The notes: generated by a model not told the origin, from the sequence alone. A stretch of 64,000 nucleotides of DNA from Paenibacillus lignilyticus (GCF_017942085.1 NZ_JAGKSP010000017.1:1-64000); one strand, 5' to 3'; shown: positions 6,513 to 16,063, counted from the stretch's first letter. Program-made: numbers and translations.

Positions 6513-9371
6513 TTACTCGTTAGCTGCTTTGCGGCCATAGGTCCTAATGATCGCTTGATGTTTCTCATCCGCTTGCTGCATGAGGAGATTGAATTCCTCC
6601 CGGTCTCCTCGCAGCAGCGCCATCTGGCTTTTCTCCATCACGACCGCTAACGAGTTGGCCCCGATATCAAAGGCCACCCCTTTGAGCGTATGGACTAGCC
6701 GCTTCGCTTTGTTCAGATCCCCTTCGTGAACGGCTTGAAGAATCTGCGCAATCGCTTCCGAGTGATTGGTTATAAATAATGCGAGTATCCGATTATAGAG
6801 TGCCGAATTTCCGCCAAGCCTCGTGATAACACCTTCCGAGTCCAGCTTGTCACCAGCTTCCTTCTCCTTGTTCTGACAGAAACGCAGCAGCACATTATAG
6901 AGATCCACAGGGTCAAACGGCTTCGTGAGATACCCGTTCATGCCAATCGACAGCACCTGATCCTCTACGCCTTTCATCACATCGGCGGTCATCGCAATAA
7001 TCGGAACCTCATCTCCGAATTCCTGCGCTCTTTCTTGTGCTCTGATCGCTTTGGTCGCCTCATAACCGTCCATGACCGGCATTTGCAAATCCATCAGAAT
7101 GGCGTCGTAAACCTTGAGCCCCGCGAGTTTGACCGCCTCTTCCCCATTGCTTGCCACGTCCACATGACGGACCGCCTCGCGCAGCAGCTCTTTGGCAACC
7201 AATTGGTTAATTTCGTTATCCTCCACCAGCAAGATTACAGCATCCTTCAGATCTGTAGGCTGGATCGGCTTCATCCCGCCATCCGGCAGATTATAGACGC
7301 CATCGCGGTGAAGCAGCTCACCCAGCTCGTTATACAATTGAGACTGGCTGATCGGATACAGCAGCGCCTTCGAGATGTAAGGCAGCTGGCCCGCTGCTTC
7401 ATATTCCGCTTCATGATAGGCGCTAATGAACAGGACAGATGGGCTTTTCCCATCGAAATCGCGGATAATCTCCTCAGCAAGCTTAGTCGCGCATAACCCA
7501 CTCAGCTTCCAATCAATCAGAATAAGATCATAGGCATTGCCAGCCAGCAGCAGCTTCCTTGTCTCATCGGCATCCGAGCTGGTTTGGACCTTGAATTCCA
7601 GCTGCTCGAGCTGATTCTCAAGCACGGAACGCATCTCGTTATCCTCGCACACAAACAATAAACGAGGTTTCTTCTTACCGTAAACCTTTCCGTCCTCGCT
7701 TGGTTTGCCTGATGGCAAGGCCGATTGAAATGGCAGCGTGACGGTGAATAGGCTGCCTGCACCGAGTTTACTTTCAACCGCGATACTTCCGCCCATCGTT
7801 TCGGTCAGCTTCTTGCTAATGACTAAGCCGAGGCCGGTGCCCCCGAATTTGCGCGTGGTCGTCATGTCCGCCTGCGTAAATTCCAGGAACAAATTGCTGA
7901 CTTGCTCCTCGCTCATGCCAATGCCGGTATCGCGAATGCCAAAGGACAGCGTAGTCGTCCGCTCCTCTTGGGCAACCAGGTTTACGGCAATGGACAGCTC
8001 GCCTTTAGGCGTGAATTTGACCGCGTTATTCGTAATATTCAGCAGTACCTGCTGCAAGCGGAACGGATCGCCCGTCAGCATCTGAGGAACATCGTGATGG
8101 ATGTCAAAATGGAACCTCAGACCGGTTTCGTTCGCTTTGTAGCTAATGAGATTCGAAATATTGCGGAGCACCTCATAGAGGTCAAACCGCGTCGATTCCA
8201 GGACGATCTTATTGGCCTCGATTTTGGACAGATCAAGCACATCATTGACCAAATTCAGCAGGCTCTTGGCTGCCGTAATGGACTTATCCACGTATTCCAG
8301 CTGCTTCGGATTCAAATTGGATTGCTGAAGAATATAATTGAGACCGATAATCGCGTTAATCGGCGTGCGGATTTCGTGACTCATATGAGCCAGAAACTGA
8401 CTCTTCGCTTTATTCGATTCATCTGCCGCTTTACGTTTCATGATATCGCTCGTATCCACGGCACTGCCAATTACGTCAACAACTGCACCTTGATTCTTAA
8501 TGGGATGCAGCGTCACGAGAATATTGATATCCATCATCGTGGTTTCGTAGGTTATCTTCTCTCCTTGCCACGCCTTCTCATATTGAACTTTAAGAAACGC
8601 CGCAAAATCCTTCGGAAATATCCGTACGTCGTCGATGGATTTCCCAATAAAGTCATTCGGCTTCCCTCCTACTCGTTTCAAGAGCTGGCCGTCAATCAAG
8701 CTGTAAACAAACAGACCGTTCTTCTTTCGAAAACGAAACGTAAAACCGGGCTGCATGCGAAGTAAGTAACTCATATCACGTTCGGTTTGAATCATCTTGG
8801 TTTTGTAACGATGATTGCGGATGAGATAATAAAGGAAGCAGGCGATCAGCTGGGAGTAAATAAGTTGAATGAGGATGTAGAGCAGGATTGTGTCGAATTT
8901 CATCTGACCTGCCAAACATAAGGCTCCATAGTAATAGATTAGCAGAAACAGAGCTCCGACAGGCCACTTGAGCCAATACGATCGGATTCGGAAGAACAGA
9001 TAACCTGTAGCATAGGCTGCCGTTATCCCAATAGCCGCTTGTACCCAATTCATAGAACCGTCTTTAATAAATCTGCCTATGTATACGACGATCAGCTCTG
9101 CAAGCGCCCCTGCCGGACCCCCGAAGAAAGCAGCCAGCATCAGCGCGATTCCCCGCAAGTTCAAAGGCACTTCCGCACCTTGAATCTGTATGCCGAAGAA
9201 CATCAGAATGACACCCAATAAACCGAATATGCCACCTATGTATACACGTTTAACAAACGTCGGTTTAGCCTGATTCTCCTCTCGGATAAAGAACGGGGAG
9301 ACAAAAAAAAGATACACGCTGAGTATCGCAAAATTTAGGATTAAATCTTTAGGCACACCGTCACCGTCCAA
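6513..9371 (-). CDS. Hybrid sensor histidine kinase: 5TMR_LYT-PAS-HK-REC-REC-Hpt
   Basis: Membrane-bound hybrid kinase of 952 residues. In order: 5TMR_LYT-type membrane sensor (about 1-195, with PLNLRGIALMLAAFFGGPAG), PAS-like domain (205-315), HisKA (SQFLAHMSHEIRTPINAIIG), HATPase (NITNNAVKF, DTGIGM, GGTGLGLVISKKL), a first receiver (LLFVCEDNEM, LILIDWKL), a second receiver (ILLVEDNEINQ, AILMDLQMPVMDG, TKPFDP) and a C-terminal Hpt with HTLKGVAFDIG. This is a complete His-Asp-His relay in one chain. The first receiver lacks the usual acidic pair at its N-terminus and may be degenerate. The start is uncertain: TTG at 9371 or GTG at 9356, neither with a good ribosome site. It is an orphan, with no output regulator nearby. 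Confidence 0.92.
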   Translation of the reverse strand: MDGDGVPKDLILNFAILSVYLFFVSPFFIREENQAKPTFVKRVYIGGIFGLLGVILMFFGIQIQGAEVPLNLRGIALMLAAFFGGPAGALAELIVVYIGRFIKDGSMNWVQAAIGITAAYATGYLFFRIRSYWLKWPVGALFLLIYYYGALCLAGQMKFDTILLYILIQLIYSQLIACFLYYLIRNHRYKTKMIQTERDMSYLLRMQPGFTFRFRKKNGLFVYSLIDGQLLKRVGGKPNDFIGKSIDDVRIFPKDFAAFLKVQYEKAWQGEKITYETTMMDINILVTLHPIKNQGAVVDVIGSAVDTSDIMKRKAADESNKAKSQFLAHMSHEIRTPINAIIGLNYILQQSNLNPKQLEYVDKSITAAKSLLNLVNDVLDLSKIEANKIVLESTRFDLYEVLRNISNLISYKANETGLRFHFDIHHDVPQMLTGDPFRLQQVLLNITNNAVKFTPKGELSIAVNLVAQEERTTTLSFGIRDTGIGMSEEQVSNLFLEFTQADMTTTRKFGGTGLGLVISKKLTETMGGSIAVESKLGAGSLFTVTLPFQSALPSGKPSEDGKVYGKKKPRLLFVCEDNEMRSVLENQLEQLEFKVQTSSDADETRKLLLAGNAYDLILIDWKLSGLCATKLAEEIIRDFDGKSPSVLFISAYHEAEYEAAGQLPYISKALLYPISQSQLYNELGELLHRDGVYNLPDGGMKPIQPTDLKDAVILLVEDNEINQLVAKELLREAVRHVDVASNGEEAVKLAGLKVYDAILMDLQMPVMDGYEATKAIRAQERAQEFGDEVPIIAMTADVMKGVEDQVLSIGMNGYLTKPFDPVDLYNVLLRFCQNKEKEAGDKLDSEGVITRLGGNSALYNRILALFITNHSEAIAQILQAVHEGDLNKAKRLVHTLKGVAFDIGANSLAVVMEKSQMALLRGDREEFNLLMQQADEKHQAIIRTYGRKAANE

Positions 9372-9567
9372 GGGCTTTTTATACTAATTTACAACATTAA
9401 TCGACATTTCAATAGCCCTCGGACATAAATAAATGTGAATATTGAAGTAGGTATTTCCTCCTTGATTCGCAGGCGATAAATCTGACATGAGTTGGAAAGT
9501 TTTACCCTGTTCGGTTGGCAATATTACACAGTAATGGGGTGGTTTCGCGCGGTGAGCGTTGATATTC

Positions 9568-10395
9568 TCACATTCGCACCTGCAGGGTATAGCTTACCGT
9601 AATCGGCCTGCCTTCTCTGGCGAATTGCCCCCACACTTTATAGATTCCGGGAGCAGGGAAGGTCGCATGAAATGCAGGCGCCGAATCTGCGCCTTTCGCA
9701 TCGATAGGGTGCACATGAATGTACTGCTCCGAATCTCCGCTAATAATGACGACATGTCCGGCAGCTCCCAAATAAGGTTCGAGATCGGTAGCAGGCTTCT
9801 TCGTCTTGGCATCCGCAATATGGAACGTCAAGTTCGTCTCTTCACCTGCCGCCAAGCGGTCATAGGTTAACGTAACGATCTCTTGCCCGGTAGATTTCGT
9901 GAGTGTTGTGTCCGGTATGAGCGGCTTCGACTCCGCTTTACCGCTTAACAGGATGGCTTGTCTCGATACGACAGAGCCGCCTCCCTCCGGCTGAAACTCC
10001 GCGAATAAACGGTACTCGCCCCCGAAAGGAAACGTTGTATCGATCGTGAACACGCCCTCTCCGTCATAGTCCGGATGGATATGGTTGAAATACGACAAAT
10101 CTTTGCTCACCACAATGAGATGAAGCAGCTTCTCATGCATAACCGCGAACTCCGTCACGAGCTTCCCATCCGGGCCATGAGCCATAAATTGTATCCGCGT
10201 GTTCGACTTCGGAGTCGGCAGCTCGGGATTTAATCGCCACATGCCTTGAATCTCGGAGCTCCCCATCTCATGGCGCTCATGCTCGTGATTTCCGCTGACG
10301 GGGGCGGAGTCTCCCTTTATGCTCGCCGCTCTGGAGCAAGCGCTTAAACTAAGTACGAGTACTGCCAAGCCAACTATTGCCGCGTTTCGTTTCAA
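9568..10395 (-). CDS. Lipoprotein with two YtkA-like beta modules
   Basis: Secreted lipoprotein of about 275 residues. A short basic N-terminus, hydrophobic stretch and lipobox LSLSAC predict lipid anchoring to the membrane. The mature part contains two similar modules: one with FNHIHPD..FP.GGEYRLFAEFQ (about residues 115-160) and one with YIHVHPI..FPAPGIYKVWGQF (about 230-265). Both HxHP elements could bind a metal such as copper, as in YtkA/FixH-like proteins, but this is inference. The TTG at 10395 is preferred because GAGGTGG lies 6 bases upstream; a GTG three codons earlier overlaps that site. Probably monocistronic. Confidence 0.75.
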   Translation of the reverse strand: MKRNAAIVGLAVLVLSLSACSRAASIKGDSAPVSGNHEHERHEMGSSEIQGMWRLNPELPTPKSNTRIQFMAHGPDGKLVTEFAVMHEKLLHLIVVSKDLSYFNHIHPDYDGEGVFTIDTTFPFGGEYRLFAEFQPEGGGSVVSRQAILLSGKAESKPLIPDTTLTKSTGQEIVTLTYDRLAAGEETNLTFHIADAKTKKPATDLEPYLGAAGHVVIISGDSEQYIHVHPIDAKGADSAPAFHATFPAPGIYKVWGQFAREGRPITVSYTLQVRM

Positions 10396-10479
10396 GCTTT
10401 CCACCTCTTCGAGAAATCATCCTATCCCCCTCTATATTCCACAAAATGGCGTCATCCATACTCTCCCGGTAACGCAAGC

Positions 10480-11109
10480 TCAGTAGGACAAGGCTACAGA
10501 CTGATTCACGTAAGTCGCATCCTTGAGCGTCCTCAGCAGAAAATGTGCCACGTCGGCACGGGAAATTCGCCCTTTTCCACTCGGCACCCCATGTCTGGCC
10601 TCCAGGTATTCGCCTCGCAGCCGTCCATTCATAAGCTGCAGCGGTCGAGCAATTGTCCATTGCAATCCGCTGGCTTCGAGCGCATCAGCAGCTCGGCGAT
10701 GATCGGCCAGCACCTGCCTCAGAAGCAGCTGCGCCAAGAATCCGGTCAGCCCCGGAATCTCGCGGTATATGCCTGCAGAAGCGACGTAACCAATCCGCTC
10801 CACGCGATGCTGCTGCATGCCCGCGATGAGATTGGCGGTCATTTCGGATATCGTTTTTCCGCGGCTGAACCCTCTTGTACCGAGACAAGAAACAACGCTA
10901 TCCTGGCCTTCAATGGCACGGCTTACAGCAGCAGGATCCAGCGCATTGCCTTGCACAATATGAAGCTCGCCATTCCCTTTGCTTGGCAAGTCGATTTGCA
11001 GCTTCTGCGGCGAACGAACGAAAGCGGTTACGGATTTCCCCTGCTCCAGCGCCTGCCTGACTACCTCTTGCCCCGTCCTCCCGCTTGCTCCAAAGACGAT
11101 GATCTTCAT
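10480..11109 (-). CDS. NAD(P)-binding SDR-like protein (NmrA/flavin-reductase type)
   Basis: Atypical short-chain dehydrogenase of 209 residues. It starts with the Rossmann motif VFGASGRTGQEVVRQALEQG, has an FVRSPQKL segment typical of NADP-binding NmrA-like/BLVRB-like proteins, then GNALDPAAVSRAIEGQDSVV and YVASAGIYREIPG. These proteins are NAD(P)H reductases or redox sensors; the substrate cannot be told. The start at 11109 is set by GGAGGTGG, 7 bases before the ATG. It is divergent from trxB, and the shared 137-bp intergenic region holds a PerR/Fur-like box, suggesting a link to oxidative stress. Confidence 0.85.
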   Translation of the reverse strand: MKIIVFGASGRTGQEVVRQALEQGKSVTAFVRSPQKLQIDLPSKGNGELHIVQGNALDPAAVSRAIEGQDSVVSCLGTRGFSRGKTISEMTANLIAGMQQHRVERIGYVASAGIYREIPGLTGFLAQLLLRQVLADHRRAADALEASGLQWTIARPLQLMNGRLRGEYLEARHGVPSGKGRISRADVAHFLLRTLKDATYVNQSVALSY

Positions 11110-11160
11110 CGTACTTCCACCTCCCGTCCGCTGCATTTTTCTATTGACTTTCGACCTTAT

Positions 11161-11175
11161 TTATAATAATTTTAA
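11161..11175. promoter_or_regulatory. PerR/Fur-family box between SDR gene and trxB-dps
   Basis: TTATAATAATTTTAA matches the PerR box consensus TTATAATNATTATAA at all but one position. It sits in the divergent promoter region of trxB-dps and the NAD(P)-binding gene. Dps/MrgA is a classical PerR target, which supports the reading. Fur or Zur sites look similar, so the exact regulator is inferred. Confidence 0.6.
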
Positions 11176-11246
11176 TTTAGTACTTATTATCATCTAGATT
11201 CAAGTTCAATCCCGTTGGGTTATAGAGGGGAAAGGAGCAATCATTC

Positions 11247-12209
11247 ATGGAAGATATCGTTATCGTAGGCACAGGGCCAGCCGGATTAACTGCAGCCATT
11301 TATCTCGCTCGTGCCGGTTACAGTCCGCTTGTACTCGAGGGACCGCAGCCGGGCGGCCAATTGACCACTACTACAGAGGTGGAGAACTTCCCGGGATTTC
11401 CAGGTGGCATACTGGGCTCCGAACTCATGTCGAATATGCGCAGTCAAGCGGAGCGCTTCGGCGCGCGTTTTGAGACAGGCTGGGTGCAGCATGCTGACCT
11501 GTCTGAACGTCCGTTTAAGCTGTCTTTGGACGGCGGCCGTGAATTGATTGCAGGTGCCATGATTATTTCGACAGGTGCTTCGGCAAAATATATGGGTATC
11601 CCTGGTGAACGTGACAATATTGGGCGAGGTGTGAGCACCTGTGCAACTTGTGACGGCTTCTTCTTCCGAGGCAAGAAGATCATTGTCGTTGGCGGCGGCG
11701 ACTCCGCAATGGAGGAAGCCGGCTTCCTGACCAGGTTTGGCACTGAGGTTCGTCTCGTGCATCGCCGGGAAGAGCTTCGCGCATCCAAGATTATGCAGGA
11801 CCGGGCACGCGCCAATGACAAAATAAAATGGAGCCTCGGCGTCACTCCGATCGAAGTCGAAGCAGGTGAGCACAGCGTGAAGGGACTTCGTGTCCGCGAT
11901 AACGCCACCGGCGAAGAAACGCTCCTTGAAGCAGATGGTGTATTCGTAGCCATCGGCCATACGCCGAATACCGCTTTCCTAGGCGGACAAGTAACGACGG
12001 ATGAGCTTGGTTACGTCGTTGTCACGCCGGGCACCTCGAGGACGAATATCGAAGGCGTCTATGCCTGCGGCGACGTGCAAGATCACCGTTACCGTCAAGC
12101 GATTACTGCGGCAGGAAGCGGCTGTATGGCTGCACTGGATTGCGAGCATGATCTGGAAGCATGGAACAGGGCGGCAGGGCTTGCGACAGACACAGCGGTC
12201 AATGTGTAA
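11247..12209 (+). CDS. trxB: Thioredoxin reductase
   Basis: FAD/NADPH disulfide reductase of 320 residues that keeps thioredoxin reduced in the cytoplasm. Visible motifs are the FAD-binding VGTGPAGLTAAIYLARAG, the redox-active CATC pair (STCATCDGFFF, about residue 133), the NADPH-binding VVGGGDSAMEEAGFL with HRREELRAS, and the C-terminal FAD motif GVYACGDVQDHRYRQAITAAG. A GGAAAGGAGC ribosome site precedes the ATG. Dps begins 40 bp downstream with no terminator between, so the two are probably co-transcribed. Confidence 0.96.
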   Translation: MEDIVIVGTGPAGLTAAIYLARAGYSPLVLEGPQPGGQLTTTTEVENFPGFPGGILGSELMSNMRSQAERFGARFETGWVQHADLSERPFKLSLDGGRELIAGAMIISTGASAKYMGIPGERDNIGRGVSTCATCDGFFFRGKKIIVVGGGDSAMEEAGFLTRFGTEVRLVHRREELRASKIMQDRARANDKIKWSLGVTPIEVEAGEHSVKGLRVRDNATGEETLLEADGVFVAIGHTPNTAFLGGQVTTDELGYVVVTPGTSRTNIEGVYACGDVQDHRYRQAITAAGSGCMAALDCEHDLEAWNRAAGLATDTAVNV

Positions 12210-12249
12210 AGTGTAATTCCTATATCCTATTATGAAGGAGCTGTTCAAG

Positions 12250-12708
12250 ATGACGACTAAACTACAAACGAAACTCCAAGGCACTCTAAACAAACAAATC
12301 GCAACGTGGAGCGTATTGTACATCAAGCTTCATAACTACCATTGGTATGTGAAGGGCAACCAATTCTTCACCCTGCACGTGAAGTTCCAGGAGCTGTACG
12401 AAGAAGCCACGCTGCACGTGGATGAAATCGCGGAACGCTTGCTCGCGATTGGCGGCGAACCGATTGCGACTATGGCAGAGTACCTCAAGCAATCCAGCGT
12501 GAAAGAAGCAACGGGCAGCGAGTCCGCCGTAGAAATGGTCGACTCCATCGTAGCCGATTTCACCTTGGTCGCTTCCGAGCTTAAGGAAGGTATGGAAGAA
12601 GCGCAGTCCGCCGGCGACGAGACGACCGGAGACATGCTGCTTGCGATCCACAGCGGACTAGAGAAGCACATTTGGATGCTTAAAGCGTTTAACGGGAAAC
12701 AAGTTTAA
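12250..12708 (+). CDS. dps: Dps-family ferritin-like DNA-protecting protein
   Basis: Dodecameric mini-ferritin subunit of 152 residues that oxidises and stores iron using peroxide. The inter-subunit ferroxidase ligands are visible: His in KLHNYHWYVKG, and His/Asp/Glu in EATLHVDEIAERLLAIGG. The ATG at 12250 is chosen over 12232 because GAAGGAG lies just before it. The likely operon with trxB and the PerR-like box at 11161 place it in the peroxide response, where the Bacillus homologue is MrgA. Confidence 0.95.
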   Translation: MTTKLQTKLQGTLNKQIATWSVLYIKLHNYHWYVKGNQFFTLHVKFQELYEEATLHVDEIAERLLAIGGEPIATMAEYLKQSSVKEATGSESAVEMVDSIVADFTLVASELKEGMEEAQSAGDETTGDMLLAIHSGLEKHIWMLKAFNGKQV

Positions 12709-12768
12709 GTCGGCGATCCGGCTGGAGCAACTACCATCGCGCATCATCTGCGCGGGGTTTATTTATAC

Positions 12769-12819
12769 AAAAGACACCTTTTGCAGCCGGGAGCTTCCCG
12801 CTGCAAAAGGTGTCTTTTT
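12769..12819. terminator. Bidirectional terminator between dps and the ABC-F gene
   Basis: Long arms AAAAGACACCTTTTGCAG / CTGCAAAAGGTGTCTTTT with an inner CGGGAG/CCCG loop and T-run, between convergent genes. Confidence 0.95.
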
Positions 12820-12829
12820 CGCATCTCAT

Positions 12830-14779
12830 CTATTTCTTCTTATTCGCCGCAATTTGCTCGGCCAGCTCGTTCAAGTAAGCCCAGCGGTCCATCAGCTGCT
12901 CAAGCTTCGTTTCTAGCTCCTGCTGTTCCTTCAGCAGATCTTGCAGGGTAGCCGAGTCGCTGCTCGATACTTCCATCTTCGTTTGAACGGCCGCAAGCGC
13001 AGCTTCGGCCTTCTCGATATCCGAATCGATGGATTCAAATTCCTTCTGCTCTTTGTAGGTCATCTTAGTCGGAAGAGCAGGGTCGTTGCCGGTCGCAGCC
13101 GGCGGAACCGAGGCAGCTTCCGTCTTGCGCTCCGCAGCTGTTGCACCGCCTGTGCCTGCGTTCGTTCCGGAACGACTGCCGTACTGAGCCGCATACTGCT
13201 GGTAATCCGAGAAGTTGCCCACATGCTGCTCGATCATGCCATCGCCCTCGAAGGCGAAGATGCGCTCGGATGTCCGATCCAGGAAATAACGGTCATGGGA
13301 TACGGTGAACACGACACCGGGGAAGTCGTCCAGGTAATCCTCCAGCACCGTTAGCGTCGTAATGTCCAAATCATTCGTCGGCTCATCGAGCAGCAGCACG
13401 TTCGGCGCTTCCATCAGCACGCGCAGCAGCTGCAATCTGCGCTTCTCTCCGCCGGAGAGCTTCGCGATTGGCGTCCATTGCTGCGCCGGCGGGAACAAGA
13501 ACCGCTCCAGCATTTGTCCCGCGGTTATGTTCGTTCCGTCGCCGGTCGTGATGCGCTCCGCGCTCTCGCGGATATAATCGATGACGCGCAGCGACTCGTC
13601 CATCTCTTCGCGCTCCTGCGAGAAGACGCCGAGCTTCACCGTCGGGCCAAGCCGAACCTCGCCTGCATCCGGCTCCAGCTTGCCGGAGATCAGCTTCAGC
13701 AGCGTCGACTTGCCTAAACCGTTACGGCCGACGATGCCTACGCGATCCTCCGGTACCGCAATATAGCTGAAATCGCGGATGACTGTCCGTCCCTCGAAAG
13801 CTTTGGTCAGCCCTTCAAGCTCGATTATCTTCTTACCAAGCCTCGTGGAAGCTACGGAAACCTCAAGCTTCCCGTTCGCCTTCTCCGGAGCTGCAGCATT
13901 CAGCGCTTCAAACCGCTGAATACGCGCCTGCTGCTTGGTCGTCCGAGCCTTAGCGCCTTTTCGCATCCAAGCAAGCTCATTGCGAAGCAAGTTCTTGCGC
14001 TTCGCTTCCGACGACGCCTCGCGTTCCTCGCGGTCCAGCTTCAATTCAATAAACTTGCTGTAATTCGCCGTATAGAAATAGGCTTTCCCTTTGTCGAGCT
14101 CCAGCGTCCGGTTGCTGACGCGGTCCAGAAAGTACCGATCATGCGTAATCATCAGCAGCGCGCCTTTGCGTTTCTGCAGCATACCCTCCAGCCATGCGAC
14201 GGACTCGTTGTCGATATGGTTGGTAGGCTCATCGAGCAGCAGCACATCGGCCGGCTGAATCAATGCCGCAGCCATCGCGACACGCTTGCGCTGGCCGCCG
14301 GAGAGCGTCCCCAGCTTGGCGCCATAGCTTGCGATGCCGAGCTTCGAGAGCGCGATCTTCGCTTCGCTCTCGATGCCCCAGGCATCCAGCTCCGCCATCC
14401 GCTGATTGGCGCGCACCAGTCGCTCTTGCAGCCCTGCGTCGCCCGGCAGCAGCTCCAGTGCTTGCAGCGCTTCTTCATAGGCGCGCACCGCAACCATTTG
14501 CGGCGAATCGCCGCCGAGCACATGCTCCAGCACGGTCTGCTCGGGGTCAAACTGCGGATCCTGCGAGAGCATTCGCACCGTTACGCCCCCGGCAACAAGA
14601 ATAGAGCCCGAATCAGGGGGCTCTATTCCTGCAACAACTTGAAGAAACGTCGATTTACCGGTGCCGTTGACGCCGATAATTCCGATTTTGTCGCCCGTTT
14701 CCACGCCGAACGACACGTCTTGAAACAATATTTTTTCACCGTAGGTCTTTGAAATATGATCAACCGTTAATACGTGCAT
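12830..14779 (-). CDS. ABC-F family ATPase, Uup-like
   Basis: Soluble protein of 649 residues with two ABC ATPase domains and no membrane segments. Domain 1 has Walker A GVNGTGKST, signature LSGGQRKRVAMA and LLLDEPTNHID; domain 2 has Walker A GRNGLGKST, signature LSGGEKRRLQLL and LLLDEPTNDLD. The inter-domain linker is charged and helical (about residues 245-300), and the C-terminal 80 residues form a coiled coil after a low-complexity Gly/Ala/Thr stretch, the layout of Uup/YfmR proteins. ABC-F proteins act on ribosomes; those of this type are linked to stalled translation rather than drug export. Which subfamily role applies is inferred. Single gene, ended by the hairpin at 12769. Confidence 0.93.
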   Translation of the reverse strand: MHVLTVDHISKTYGEKILFQDVSFGVETGDKIGIIGVNGTGKSTFLQVVAGIEPPDSGSILVAGGVTVRMLSQDPQFDPEQTVLEHVLGGDSPQMVAVRAYEEALQALELLPGDAGLQERLVRANQRMAELDAWGIESEAKIALSKLGIASYGAKLGTLSGGQRKRVAMAAALIQPADVLLLDEPTNHIDNESVAWLEGMLQKRKGALLMITHDRYFLDRVSNRTLELDKGKAYFYTANYSKFIELKLDREEREASSEAKRKNLLRNELAWMRKGAKARTTKQQARIQRFEALNAAAPEKANGKLEVSVASTRLGKKIIELEGLTKAFEGRTVIRDFSYIAVPEDRVGIVGRNGLGKSTLLKLISGKLEPDAGEVRLGPTVKLGVFSQEREEMDESLRVIDYIRESAERITTGDGTNITAGQMLERFLFPPAQQWTPIAKLSGGEKRRLQLLRVLMEAPNVLLLDEPTNDLDITTLTVLEDYLDDFPGVVFTVSHDRYFLDRTSERIFAFEGDGMIEQHVGNFSDYQQYAAQYGSRSGTNAGTGGATAAERKTEAASVPPAATGNDPALPTKMTYKEQKEFESIDSDIEKAEAALAAVQTKMEVSSSDSATLQDLLKEQQELETKLEQLMDRWAYLNELAEQIAANKKK

Positions 14780-14890
14780 CTTATTATTCCCGCCTAACGT
14801 TAGTAAATCGCAAAACGCACCGCGCTACGCGTGAATGGTTCGAACATAGCGATAGCCGTTAATCCGTATCTACCCACTTTAAACGATCTG

Positions 14891-15934
14891 CTAAGCTTCA
14901 ATCAAATCTTTCTTTGCAAAATCGCTTGCCGCTTGCTCAGCCTTGATCGCGATTGCCGCCATCGTACGGACCGCCTCTAATGGATAGCTCCCTGAAGCCG
15001 TCTCGCCGGAGAGCATCACGGCATCCGTGCCGTCCCATACGGCGTTGGCTACGTCGCATGCTTCTGCGCGCGTCGGACGCGGGTTGCTTTGCATCGAATC
15101 CAGCATTTGCGTAGCGGTAATAACGAATTTGCCTGCGCGGTTACATGCTGCAATCATGCGTTTCTGTGCCATCGGCACTTCTTCAATCGGAATCTCTACG
15201 CCAAGGTCGCCGCGAGCAACCATGATGCCTTCGGACGCTTCCACGATTGCGGCAAGCTCATCCAGACCTTCTTGGTTTTCGATTTTCGAAATAATTTGGA
15301 TATGGCTTGCGCCCTTCTCTGCAAGCAGACGCTTCACTTCAAGGACATCCTCCGCGCGGCGGACGAACGACATCGCGATCATATCAACGCCCGTTTCGAT
15401 ACCGAAGGCGATGTGCAGCTTGTCTTTCTCCGTTACGCCCGGCAGGCTTGTTTGAATGCCCGGCAAGTTAACGCCTTTACGAGACTTGATGATGCCGCCG
15501 TTCAAAATCACGCACACCACTTCGCTGCCCTCAATACGAACCGCTTGCAGCTCGATCAAGCCGTCGTCAATCATAATGCGCGAGCCGACTTTAACATCTT
15601 TCGCCAAGTCATACGAAACCGAAATCCGCGTAGCCGTACCGACGATCTGCTCTGTCGTCAAGGTCAGGAACTCACCGCTTCTAAGCATATAAGACGATTC
15701 TTGAAGGACCCCTGTCCGAATTTCCGGTCCTTTAATATCAAGCATAATGGAAACAGGTACGTTCAACTTGCTCGCTGCTGCCCGAACCGATAAAATCCGT
15801 CCGCGGTGGTCATCCAGCTCGCCATGCGCCAAATTCAATCTTGCTATATTCATGCCCGCTTTCAGCATTTCTTCCAACATGTCAGCCGACATACAAGCAG
15901 GTCCCATCGTGCATACAATCGCCGTCTTTTTCAT
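14891..15934 (-). CDS. Short pyruvate-kinase-like protein (barrel domain only)
   Basis: Protein of 347 residues matching the barrel and B domains of pyruvate kinase: KTAIVCTMGPA, MLDIKGPEIRTG, IISKIENQEGLDEL (catalytic Lys region), MVARGDLGVEIP, and TATQMLDSMQSNPRPTRAE followed by AVWDGTDAVMLSGETASGSYP. It ends soon after the barrel, so the C-terminal allosteric domain (normally to about 470 residues) and the extra domain of Bacillus Pyk (about 585) are absent. NLAHGE replaces the usual NFSHGD. The ATG at 15934 follows GGGAGTG; an in-frame TTG five codons upstream overlaps that site. No missing domain is found downstream, so this is probably a specialised paralogue. It is divergent from an AraC regulator. 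Confidence 0.85.
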   Translation of the reverse strand: MKKTAIVCTMGPACMSADMLEEMLKAGMNIARLNLAHGELDDHRGRILSVRAAASKLNVPVSIMLDIKGPEIRTGVLQESSYMLRSGEFLTLTTEQIVGTATRISVSYDLAKDVKVGSRIMIDDGLIELQAVRIEGSEVVCVILNGGIIKSRKGVNLPGIQTSLPGVTEKDKLHIAFGIETGVDMIAMSFVRRAEDVLEVKRLLAEKGASHIQIISKIENQEGLDELAAIVEASEGIMVARGDLGVEIPIEEVPMAQKRMIAACNRAGKFVITATQMLDSMQSNPRPTRAEACDVANAVWDGTDAVMLSGETASGSYPLEAVRTMAAIAIKAEQAASDFAKKDLIEA

Positions 15935-16063
15935 GTCGATCACTCCCAAGTCTAATTTCGTTCCGTTACTTTCATTCTAAAAGAACAATTGCACGATTGC
16001 ATAGGACTATAGTACAGTGGTTGTAAAATAGTACGATCATTGTCTGAAAGTGAGCGTTGCCCC

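Noticed and set aside
7902..8765. 287-residue plus-strand frame
   Set aside because: It is antisense to the hybrid kinase's HisKA/PAS region and has no motifs.
14780..14890. Missing C domain of pyruvate kinase downstream of a frameshift
   Set aside because: The sequence after the stop shows no pyruvate kinase C-domain residues in any frame, so the gene seems truly short.
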